Assembly: GCA_000469685.2 (NCBI GenBank)
Contig: LS997566.1
Coordinates: 29,079,932-29,143,931, forward strand
DNA length: 64,000 nucleotides
Direction: 5' to 3'
Origin: Haemonchus contortus
Taxonomy: Eukaryota > Nematoda > Chromadorea > Rhabditida > Trichostrongylidae
Part shown: positions 1 through 12,100 of the stretch, piece by piece
How positions within the stretch are numbered: the stretch's first letter is position 1
Layout: every line of letters starts with the position of its first letter
Program-made: the position numbers and the translations under genes
Notes under the pieces: model-generated
The model's input: the letters and a program-made list of their open reading frames with translations, nothing else
Databases searched by the model: none
Told to the model about the DNA's origin: nothing

Positions 1-117
1 CTCTTGCCGATGTGCTTGTTGGAAACGTTTCGCTGGTGGTGGAGTGACTAGCCGTGTTGTCTCATGCTTTTGTGGCCGCCGTTGTTCATACTCGAACATG
101 GCGAATTCTTCCGTCAC
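1..117 (-). CDS. Titin-like gene: exon at the left window edge (incomplete)
   Basis: After an acceptor TTTTAAG at 118-125 the frame is open to base 1: VTEEFAMFEYEQRRPQKHET, then TRLVTPPPAKRFQQAHRQE. 39 codons are visible and the exon may continue left. Charged/proline linker after Ig domain 4. Confidence 0.75.
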   Translation of the reverse strand, partial: MTEEFAMFEYEQRRPQKHETTRLVTPPPAKRFQQAHRQE

Positions 118-3100
118 CTTAAAAGCAAGGATTTAACAAAAGGTTGACTAAATAGTCAGGCAATATTTTCAGATGAAATATCGAGTAATCAAGACCGTCG
201 TGTGCTCCGAAGGCGGCTTGTCAGTGATCTTTTGCGCCGTTGAAGCCAAGTAGCCGTTCTTCTGTGGGTGCTTGATCAAGGCCTTGGGACGAACGTGCAA
301 CATGGTCAATGTCTCCGTGGAGCCTTTACTGTTCTGAAATTGAAGCTGTATTGTATCGCTTTTTATCTCCAAAAACTACTTTCTACTAGCGGAACTTCCT
401 AAAAATGGTAATAATCAATGATACGAGGAAATGTACGAGACATAAGGTAGCCAATTCACGGAAGCGCTCCTCCTTAGAAACTGCGGAGAAAGAGAATACG
501 GTGAGATCTCTATGGAGACATCTACGTATTAGTACTAGGGAAACGGTCCGTTCCCTGATCATTCAATGGAAACGGTAAAGCGCTTCACAATCCTTCCCAG
601 GATTCGATCCGTAGACCACAAGAGAAAGAGTGCCCCGAGACTCACCTCAGCAGTGATCTTGTAGAATCCAGCATGCTCGAGCCGTGCCTTGTCGATGACG
701 AAAGAGTAGGTATCGTTTATACTCAAAATCTGCAAATCGCGGACTTTGTATGAAAAAAGCTATAGATTTAGAACAGGGGAAGACTCACTTCACAGAACGT
801 CGATTCCTTTCTGACTTCTTTCTCATTGAAAAGGAATTTGACCTTCGGCCGAGGACTTCCCACCAGCACCGTCTCAAGAATTATTCTGCCACCTTCATCC
901 ACCGTATACTCCTTATGCAAAGGCCGTATGAATTCTGGTGCCGTAGCCGCTTTTCCTGAAGAGAAATTAAATACCCATATATTTTCTTCGAAAAAAGGAT
1001 AATTCTGATACCAATGTCTAATTCCTCTCTTGTAACGTGCTCCTCAAGGAATCGATGTCTCGGCACCGGTGGAGGGCTGGGAGAAGTGGTGTAAGCGCCA
1101 TCGGTCCAGAATCCTTCACCTTCAGATGCCTGAAAGAGCTTTCGCTAGTGAATAATGGAGCATTCCCTTGCCTGAGGGAATTGAATTTCCCTTAGAAAAC
1201 CAACCGCGATAAAGCTATCCCGATAACGTGACTCGTCTACTTCCTCCTTTCGCTCTTCCACTTTCGTGGTTTCTGTCTCGACTGGCCGTGTCGCTCCCGT
1301 CTGAAAAGTTTGTAGGCATATCTTTTCACACTGACTGGATACGGCACTTGATCTTTCTTCTTCTACTCATGTTAAAGGATGCCGACTTTCTCTGCTCCTG
1401 CGCCTGATCAAAACTCGGGAACACAGATTCAGCACTTAAGGAGGCGATCTGTGGGGTTGGTACAGCGCGCAGAGCTTACATCTAGCATGAAAAGAGGAGT
1501 TGGAGAAATCTTCAAGGATAAAGATTGCCTTACAATGTGGGAGAGTACAATGAACACATAACAAGAAATAGCCTACTTCCTTTTAGGCCATGCTCGCTGA
1601 ACCTTTCAAATTTCGAGCTCTCATGATCAGTTAGAAATATGCTTGCGAGGGTGTAACGTCTGAGCCCGGGCTTCTCTACATGGGTAAATTACAGAATGAA
1701 GTTCGAAATTACCACGAGTACCAAAGGCGTCAGTTAGCGTCGATCTTTCTTAAACTCCTTTTCACAAATGGATATCCTTGAGACTGAATGTCTAGAGGGG
1801 ACGAAGCTGTGATTGAAGGCTGCGGGATGGGCCCCGCACTTACAAGTCCAATCTTCCGACATAACATCATTGTTCCCATACTGCTGCCTGTATTGCCGCC
1901 TATCCTACCAAATTTGAATGCTATAGGCTGCCGACTCGCTATAGGAACTATGAAATTCTGGTCAACCATACACATCGCACACACACACATCGCGTCAAAT
2001 CAACAGAAGACTTAACGTTTCATAGAGGTACACAGGATATTTTGGTCAAGATCCATTCAAGGAATGTCCAGTATTACAATAATAATTTGCAGAAGCGTCC
2101 CTGATTCGCTGTACTACGAGTTGTTGCTCATTAGTATTCTAACGGAAAGGTTAAGCGATGGGAAAACGAGGTCCCTAGGGAATACCTGTACAATGGTGGA
2201 GGTTGTTGTTGTTGTCGTCGTCTTTTCTGTTACTGGTTGAGCTGGTTTCATCGCCACCGTTCTCTGTAATTATGTATCAGTAGAATCATCTTTCGGCGCT
2301 AAGCAGATTTTTCAAGAAAGGCGAGTAGAAACCTTTACAAGCTGAGGGCAGTAATATAAGAGCGTTACTGGTGGCATAAAATAAGAAAGGCTGAGATATT
2401 GTATAGGAATAGGAAGCTGTGTTTTTGATGCACGAATAGTGGTAAGAAAAAGGTATTTTTGAGATCTAATAATTCAAGCCACAAAGATCAATCACATCAT
2501 CAATAGACCAACGCATAATGTTTCACTGGTGGTATGAAGTTAGAGGACATTTCTTTAGATTGGGTACAGCAAAATACGTCAGCGATCTGGTCCTAATCCC
2601 ACATGGTTATGAGAAGTTATTTAATTGACCAGAACTAAACCATACAAACAAAACCGGACCCTCGCAGTTGCAAAAGTGAGGCTCATCTCTAGGTCTAAAA
2701 ATTTCCTTTAATGTTCCGTCTCTGAAGCGGTCGCTTTTTCTAGCAGCGACTCCTTTCGCCTTCGGCATTTTCTTCTCTGCGTCAACCGGAAAATGTTTTT
2801 CTCGTAAATTTTGGGTTTCTGGCTCGTTTTCCTGACCAGCTGGGGTCGCATTTGACGCTTCTAATTAATATCTACTACGACTCAGTAAGTAGTAGATCCG
2901 AGGTCAAATATGATGCCTTTAAAGGCCTAAAATAGGCCGTGGGCCGTTCTCTCTTGAACCACTCGACGGGAGGCCTACGCTAGCGTCTAGGAAGAGGATC
3001 TATTGAACTGCATTGGATCGCGTCAGTCAGAAATCGAAAATGGGATCTTACTGATGCCGGCCTAAAGATACTGATGGAAAGGAAAAATGGTAATCCAGAA

Positions 3101-6100
3101 TTGACGGTTACCTTCCATTGAGCGTCTTCATCTTCTTTTCGAGTTGTGGTGGTAACTTGGCTGGGTTGGGCGAGCTCATCGTGCACGTGCTGAAAGCTCT
3201 CGTGACCAAAAAGTTTCGTAATGACTGAACGCTGAGAGTGACCGATTTAAACGCACCTGAACAAAACCATCTGAGGTAGTCGTGGTAGTGACTCGCTTCG
3301 TCAGCTGAGGGATGCGTGATTGAGCAAGCCTCTGAAAAATTCTCAAATGAGAACGAAATATCTTATGGAACAAGAGATCCTTGGGACTCTCGCTCACCCT
3401 GGTAGCCTCCTCGTCTTCCGTTGTTTTGGTCGTTGTGACGGTTTGAACGCCTCCAGTAGTGGTCTCCGCTAGTCTCTGGAACTCAACTTTTTTCGCCTTA
3501 GCGTTGAGTGTTTTAAGAACTTCACCAAAGAATTACGTATACGGTGTCATGAAGCCTTTTTGGTTCTGAGGGATAGTTAATCACCTGTACCAATCTTTAG
3601 AACAAAGGACAAGGGTCAGATTAGGATAATCCGAAAACTGACAAAACAAGAGTACCGATAGGGAGCTGGGTGATGTCAACCCTTCGTTATGCATGCATCA
3701 TGGTTCTTAGCAGGCACCTCTTACTGTAGAGAAATGAACCCTACAAATCATGAGGTAGCTTCGTTCAGGAGTTGTTCCTTTTCGACTTTAAGCGGTATAA
3801 AAAGTTCGACGAGAGCATGCCACTCAGAATAACTCACCCTTGCCTCCTCCTCTTCAGTTGTCTTGGTTGTTGTGACCGTCTTCACCTCAGGCTGTGTTGC
3901 TTCTAACCGCTACAATGAATATTATGTTCAATTTGCCCCTAGCTGAAGTTGAATGTATGTAGTTAAATTGAGCTGACCCGTGCTTCAATGACTTGCTCTT
4001 CTACACGTTTTGTCGTTTGCACAGTTTTCGGCTTTGCAACCTCAGCAGTGCGCTGTAAAGTATTTGTTCTTCCTGGGCAGATTACTCATCTTTTTGTTTC
4101 AGCAGAGAAAAAGTAGGTTTTTAGAACGATTTCCTCACTTTTCGACCCTAAACTAGTCACCCCTACCATAATGAAAAATGGTGTTCTCAAAAGGTTATTC
4201 AAGCTGGTACACGAGACCCGGGCCCGGGAACTTCTCCCTGAACACGGCGTCGCACACGCCGCGTATCGCAGGATTGCGATGGAAGATTGGATCGCGCAAT
4301 TAATGAGGTAGGGAGTCTTTTAATTATTTGAATTGGCTGGCCGCTCTTTCCAATTCCAATGCGGTCTTGATCGTCATTTATATAGGAGGAGTCATTTTAA
4401 TTAATCAAGTTTAACAAACATGAAAACTAAAAAGAAACAGAAGTAAAAACGATAAAATCCAATGAAAAAGCAAGCCAGACAAGGAAAAACATCGCGTCCT
4501 ATCGATTGGCGGGAGGCGGGGTAAGTACGGTAGTTGCAGTGACATTTGCCGCATGCCGCAAGGAAGAATGCCGCAATCGGGGAGAAGTTCCGTTACCCCA
4601 CGAGACCCTATAATCTCTTTCATTTATACTATGTTCACAGTTACTCATATGCTATGCCTAGTAACTGTAAACACCCTTCTGTTCACTGCCTGACATCCAG
4701 CGCATTCAGAACCCTCTATGATTAGACAGCCTTCTTCTGGGATTGATCTAATGGGGAACCCATTTAACAGGCTCAAGCAACTTGCTCATAGTGACAATGA
4801 ATGGCAGTTCTGTACTGTTCTGGCACGATGTAATCCGCTCTTTGCGCAATTGCAACTTCTTCGACTTCCATGTTACTTCCGTCATGGTAAACTCGTCTAA
4901 CCAATATTTTCCCTACCTTTGAGGAGCCATATTTTTCTCGAAATAGGCGATTTTCTCGCTTTCTTCACTACCGTTTAACTATCCCCAACCTATACTTCCG
5001 CTTTTAGACCTGTAAGGGGTGCCTTAAAATTATCGTGAACTGTGTCTATAAAGCTCGACGGAGTTTGCCTTTTTTGTACTCAAGGAGCCGTACACTACTG
5101 TATTGTCGTTCATTATTGTCCAGTATCGCTTTTTCGCGCGCTTAAGTGGCGCACTATATCACACGCACGGTCAGGGGTTCGAGTCCCGGATCGATGCCCG
5201 CCTAGGCCAACCAAGCCTTCCATCCCTCCGGGGTCGGTGAATTGGTACCAGACTCGTCTGGGAGGATAAAAGCACTGACTTGTACATCGGCTGGCCACCG
5301 CAAGGCATTGTATAGGCCACATACGCACTCATTACGCCACTACGGTTCTGAATGGAAGTCGAGTGCGGGGGCGCATCCCTCAGACGGGATTGATTAACGC
5401 CAAAAAACTTTATCCTTTTATCCTTTTATCGCTTTTTCGCAACTTCTGTTGACAATGGAGACAGAGTCCTTGAGCGAGTCGCAGTTGTTATGGCCACGCC
5501 ATTTCGCTTGTGTCTTCTCCGTTGTAGTCAAGGGGCACGCCTTCCTCAATTTCTCTGGCTATTCCTCTTTCCCAGCGTGTCTCCTGAAGGACTGGGGCGT
5601 AATTATTCCTGCATTTTTTCAGGTTAGCAATGTCTATAGACTTTCCAGGGAGCGATTCTACCTTTGAAGCCCCAATTCGAAGTAACTGCACTGAACGGAG
5701 CCGTTTCATTCCAGGTAGCCTAGCATGCTGTGGACAGAACTCGGGGAGGGTCCTGTGTGCCGTTTCAGTGCCCTCCTGTCCCTACTACTGATTCCTCTCC
5801 AGACTTCGAACACGGTTTTTGTGGTGTCATGGAATTGGTGGCTCCATCAGCCGCCCTGCCAACGGCCAGGTGTGACGGTAAGGACATCATTTTTTGCTGG
5901 CATGTTGCCTCGGCAGAGATCGAACACGTGGCAATTCTGAGTGCAGGCAGAGCCTACACATTTAATCGCTTGGACATCCCTTCATCCATTCACTAAATGG
6001 TTACCAAGTGAAGTCTAAAAATTAAAGAATTGTCTCTAGGAAGAACACATCAAACGGTTTGGCGATGACCAACTACCGAAATAGCATGGAACGGCGACAG

Positions 6101-9100
6101 ACATGGAAGGGGAATTCCCCATGGCTCACCTGAACCCATCCTTCTGTTGATGTCTCTTGCGTGACCTCTTTCAAAACTTTCGGAATTTTCTCTATTAGCT
6201 CCTTTTCTTCTTGTTCCAGCTGTAAGGGCGACTTTGAGATTACAAGAAATTTCAGCCTAATGATCTCGATTTCTGTATTTACTGAAGTTTGACTGCACCT
6301 GTTCGATGAGGAGTCTCTTTCGGTGCTCTTCTTCCGTCTCTTTGTCTTCAACAATGGTCACCCTCTTCTCTTCTTCCTTCTTACCCTGGAAAACTAAGCA
6401 AAATAGAGCGAAAATGAAAAGAGTATGATGCTCTTCTAGATGCATAGCTCGGAAAAAATGCTTGAGCTTGGCTTGAACTCACTCCTTCTTCATAAGTAAC
6501 ACCACCGTGGACGGTTCGTTCTGTAGTAGTAATTTGTTGTGGTTCATAGTGCTCATCAATGTGCTGAAATGATTTGCAGTCAGTTCAAATCAGATCGAAC
6601 ACTCCCAGAAAAGTCAACAAATAACTTACGAAGACGCGATATTCGTCGGTAATCGTCTGAGAGACCTCGGCTGTTGTTTTGGGAACGCGTTCAGGAATGA
6701 CGATATCCTGCAAATGGGCATTCGACTGTGAATCACCTTCGAGCTAGGATGGGAATGATCCGACTCACATCGATACGCTCAATGGAAAGAGATGACTTGG
6801 TGAACTCTCGCTTCTCAGGCGGAGCTGGTGGCACGTTGATTTGCTGTAAAACGGATCTGAGTGTGAAGGATCTAGTTCAAAACCCCTCCGGGTGGGGTAT
6901 GGGTACTTACGTGCGTCCGAGAATGTGCGCGGCAAGTAGCGCGGCGATATTCCTGGCGATTCGAACGACTCTGCCACCTACCACTGGGATACAAACTTGA
7001 AGTAAAGTGGTTTAATTGGATCGGCTGACCCTAGTAAACTAATTTACTTTAAGTTTGTTCCAAAATAATAGGCGCTAAGGTTGTTTAAATCGCTACGCAC
7101 TTCGCCGCGCAATGTGCCGCTCACATCCTCGGATGCACGTAAGTTCCGTCCCCCCTCCAGGTGTGCTGCAGTAGTAACGAAATTGTCGCGTCGCGGCGAG
7201 AAGACCCCGCGTGCGAAGGAGTGTAGCAAAATGCATTAGAGTAAGTAAGAAATACAGGAAGAATAGAACTAACAGTAGAATCATGCCAAAAGTAATCAGC
7301 GCATAGCATAGCGATTTAGGTGTATAAAGAACGCTAGAACCGTTATAATTAGGCAAACGGTCCGCGACAGTTGCGCGCGGCGGATCGATTACACAAAACT
7401 GTTCCTACTGCCTGTCTCCCGGGTAGCACCACTAACGACGTAGAAGTAGAAGAACGACGAAATTTTTGCATGGGTCAATCACAATTCAAACGCTACTACA
7501 ACTTCCAATGTGAATTGAATGTTAGGTGCATCTCAAAATGAAACCCGTAAAAGCTGGAAACATCGTTGCTGATTATAAACTACGTACCGCAACATTCTCC
7601 TTCATGACTCCTGGTGATTTCCTTGCGGTTTGTGGAGTCACCGGCTCCGTTTGACGAATAGCCTAAATAATGTTTATGATTTCGGACGGTGGCTCTTCCA
7701 GACAAGTCTTTAAGTGGGCGAGGATGCTGCTTGATATGGTTTTACAGGACTGACCTTACGTCAAACAGCCAACATTCATTCCGCTTGCTATTTGATACTA
7801 TCAGCATTTATGCATCATGCACTGCCACTATAAACTTTATGGTTTGCTGCTGTACCTGCTCCAGCATATGAGCAATAGGTAACACTTTGCTATGAAATCG
7901 GTCTTCCACCTTTGCATGCCATCCCTTATAGTTTCACAGCAGTGAAAACTCCACTGTTATACAAGAAATACTGGGAATCTAATGATAAGGATCCTTACAC
8001 TCCTAAGCTCCCTACCAAGTTTATTGGTAAATATCATGTTGCGCTACCTGTCATCTGCGCCCAATCCCCCTCCCTTCCATCACACCTCTATCTACTGTGT
8101 TTTTTGATGTTCTTGGCTGCTTTCAGAGCTCACCAGTGTGCCTTTCGTGCGTGAGTCCGACCGTGCGTACGTATGTGCGCCCGACCAAAGGTGGCGCTAG
8201 CCACTGGTTGACAGGCGCGTGATCCATCCAGTGTTGTCAACACATAGCCAGCAGCACCGTCGGTCGGTCAGTCGGTTGGATGCACGGACGCACTCCGATG
8301 AACTCTGGAAGCATCCCTTCGTTCATCTACGGGAGAACCGAAGGCGCAAGGAGATGTGAAGACTGTATCAAAAGGGCGCCTGAGGGCTGCGAAGGAGGGG
8401 TTCCGGATGTAGAAAACGCTTGTTCGGAAATCGTCTACGTAGAAAAACGCAGAGCTGTTCATCTTACAAAGCAAAATAGGCGAGAAACTGTAACTCACCG
8501 CAGCATTCTCGACCGCCTTTGACGTGACTGTAGCGTGATGTGATTCTGGCACCGCTGTAGTTCCGATAGTCTAAAAGTAATTAGCTTTGCTACAGTTGAG
8601 CTGAAAGCTGACATTGCTCGAAGCATCCCGTACTAATGCTCACCCCAACGTTCTCCACTGAACTCCCACGTGTCACAGATGCACGTCCAGTCTCCGGTAT
8701 CGGGGTCTTCCTGATCGCCTGCAAATAATCCTTCTCAAACCAGACACCAGATATTTTAGTTTAGAAGAAAAGTTTTTATAGATTACTGGTCAATTGTAGG
8801 ACCACTGCCAATATTAACGGCTGCACGAGACGGCGGGAAACTGTACAAGAGGTTGTTCCAAGCAAGTCTCAAGTGCCGGTTATTTGTCTTCTATATACTC
8901 GTATGTCTGCCCTGATTTTGAATATCCAATTCGGAAAAAGATATATTCTCAAAGGGCTGTGTTTTTCCACTGTCGCGAGGTGTCATACCTCATGAGACGG
9001 AAACCCTGCGGTCTGACCCTCTGACTCTGACAGAAAACAAACAGAATATTGAATCGTTGAGGTTTTCCATCACCCTTCATTGGGAATCCTTCCAAATGGT

Positions 9101-12100
9101 TCCGTCTATGATTTTGGTCCTACGTCTTCTTGAACAAATTGCAAGACAGTGGACAACTAAACCAGTACAGCTTTCTTTTCTCGCTCGTCAGCAAACCAAC
9201 ATCTTCCAATCAAACCTCGAGTTGAATGCCTTTGATGGCATTTCACAGAAAATCTAAAGCCTCTAGGACCTCATTCGGTCACTACGTTTGGTTTAACTGA
9301 GATTTTCACCAAAATCGGTAAGCATGGGTACATGAAATATTGTACGGCGTTACTGAACCAGAGCGAGTGCCAGATTGGGGACGTCAAAAATCTGGATTTG
9401 TTTGCTTGAAGAGTCAAGGCACAACCGTATAACGTTATAGAAATCAAAGCAAATATGAGCATTAGCTATAACTGACCGCAGCGTTCTCTACTGCCGTCGA
9501 CGTGACCGTTGCGCGATGTGATTCGGGCAGGGATGTTGTTCCAATTGTCTGAAAATAATTGATTACGCTCAGGATGGAAGACTTCCTCCTTCTTCGTTGA
9601 GAAATTTTAAATGTCATTCATGACTCTCGACGTTTCCATTCCCTAATCATTTAGAAATTTCCATGTTCGCCTCTCTTGAAAACTGGGCATCGGTACTGAT
9701 ATTATCCAATGCTTCTGTGCCAAACAGGTTTCTAATGGTGGAATATTTATTCGCCTAACGTTTCGACTAACTCGTCGTTATCGAAGGCCTGAAAGCGTTT
9801 CACAACTTTGGAGTGTTACCTATCACGCTTGACGTAGGCCAGCTCTTAACTATTTGCAACTCAGGCTGATGAACCTCCAACTAAGAAGAAATGCTGATAA
9901 GTCGCGTCAATCACCAATACCGAACCGCTGCTCAACTTTCGTGGCCATAGAGCGATAGAAACAGTCCGTTCAACCACGACCTATTTATTGTATCGTACGT
10001 GACACGTATCAGTCTCGCTATCAAAGCCCACACAGAGGGATGTAAGGCCAGTAGATCACCAGTTATGATGATGCACTCATTCTTGTTCTTCATGCTCGGA
10101 TTTCGGAGTCTTATCCAGAAAGCCTCGAGAGTTTTTCGGCACAAATACTGCCCTCGTAGGTCAAAATGGTGCATTTAATGTCAAAGTCACAATCAGCACC
10201 TTCTGTGCTTTCCAAGCGGTACAATCGAGCAAGACCTTCGCTTGCTAGCTAAATGTTCTATCACACGAACGCATGACTGTTTCCCAGTTTCTCCAATATA
10301 GCAAGCATCACATGTTAAACACTGAAGTTGGTAAACCACAGCTCTTTGTGCACAGTCTCCTACTTTTCCGTACGGGAAGGTCAGTTATCCATGATGCATA
10401 TCCGGTCATACAGACGATTTCTAACTAACTGTGTCTAATGTTTTCTCTCGGTGTGTTCACCAAAAAAAAACGTCATTGGCTGCCTGCTCTTTTCAGGCAT
10501 TGCTGAATAACTGCGCTGAATCAATCTGATATGAATGATATTGAAGATACAATTTTAACTTCAGTTCCATATGGAGAAGGCCTTGATCTGCTTCGTGAGC
10601 CATGTTGCCGACTATCCATTCAGAATAGCTATTTGGTGTGCTAACCTTCTGGACTCTTCCCGCTCCTCGTTACCGGTGCACATGTCCACAGCCGTTCTGT
10701 ACATTTTCCGTGATACTGCGCATTTTACAGCTTTGGGGTGTGCCGACATTGCATGAATGAGGATATTCTTGGAGCTTTCTTTTCTATACTATTTCACACT
10801 GTATGTTCCACTGGTAACCCTTACGTGAGTATTCAGAAAGGGTAATCAGATTTCGTGCGAGACTTCTCGTGTTAGCTTGATGCGCTGCGATTGACTGTTT
10901 AGAATGTTGAACAACTCATCCATTTCAGCTGAGTTGATGTTATGACGAAACAGTCGTCAATGTAGCGGCAGTACATTATGGGCAAGCGTGCTAGCACTGG
11001 TTGTTCTGCTCATAAACCAGACAGCGAGAACCGCTGCTAGCCGCTGTCTCATTGCAAGTCCTCTTATCTGTGAAAAATATCTCCCGGACCACTCGGTTAT
11101 ATTGCAGTTCAACCACTGATTGATGAGAGCGATTATTTGTGTCTTGCTCAATCCGAACGTCACCACACTTCTTTCGTGCTGATCAAGCACTTATGAAAAA
11201 GCTTGCAAAGCCTCGCCGTTGCTAAGGTTGTCGTAGAGCGCGGACACGTCAAATGACTCGCTGAAAGTCGCGTTGAAATCTGCAAGTACGTAAGCGATCC
11301 AAGAATTGTCCCATATTCGACAGTTGCGATGGTATATGGACCAGGAGCTGAACCGATGATTTTATTTAGGAACCATGAAATGCGATCGGTCAGTCTATCA
11401 ACACAACTGATTATAGGCCTGATTTTGTAAGCCTGCGGCAGCAGTGACTGCATGTTTCCAGCAGACAACTTATGTGTCTTAATAAGGCCATAAATTATGG
11501 GCTAATGGGGTTCTCTAGATCCGCCTTCTAATCAGCCTCCCATCCAATTTTGCCATCTTTCCTACTTTGACCCACAAGGTGTTTAACTTGTGTGTTTGCA
11601 TAAGAAAGGCTTTTCCCGTCGTGTTGCGGTAAACTGTTGAGTATGCTAGATGGAGTTCTATGATTTACCTGTCTAAAGACAGGTAATATCACAAACTCTT
11701 CACCTTTGTCGCTGACAGAATGGCGTACTTCATTCCGTTTTATTCTTTCCCGGACTTCGTTGAACCTTTCCCATTGCTCGCTTGCTAAGTTGGAGCACCT
11801 TTTGTGCTTGAATTTATTAAGCGCGTTCAGAACTCCTGTTGACTAGGTTCGGAACTTTATATCTGCTTCCGGGAAGGGATTAGATTCTTTGTAAAATGAC
11901 TGTTGAAATGGGATAGGTGTTGGAGTAGTACGCTCTAGCCTTTCAACTACCTGTCCCTGGGAGTAGTGCTTTCGGGTAAGCGGGTTGATCGTTTGCGTTA
12001 ATGAGAACGATGGTCCCAAACTCGGAAAATCTATAGCTTCCGACGAAATTTGTTCATCGGCTGCGACGGTGACTCTTGCTGTTTCAGGTGTGATGTTTGG

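Larger units (their letters stand above)
4053..6129. other. Intron with MITE, SINE and LINE fragment
   Basis: 2.1-kb intron of the titin-like gene holding the elements at 4634-5047, 5137-5430 and 5450-5730. 4060-4630 and 5731-6129 show nothing recognisable. Confidence 0.7.

Noticed and set aside
1730..2015. Open frames on both strands in the intron before exon 1205-1300
   Set aside because: The two strands cover each other and neither has usable splice sites in the needed phase.
8280..8522. Overlapping plus- and minus-strand open frames at 8.27-8.55 kb
   Set aside because: They are a shadow of and read-through from the genuine repeat exon 8499-8570 into intron.
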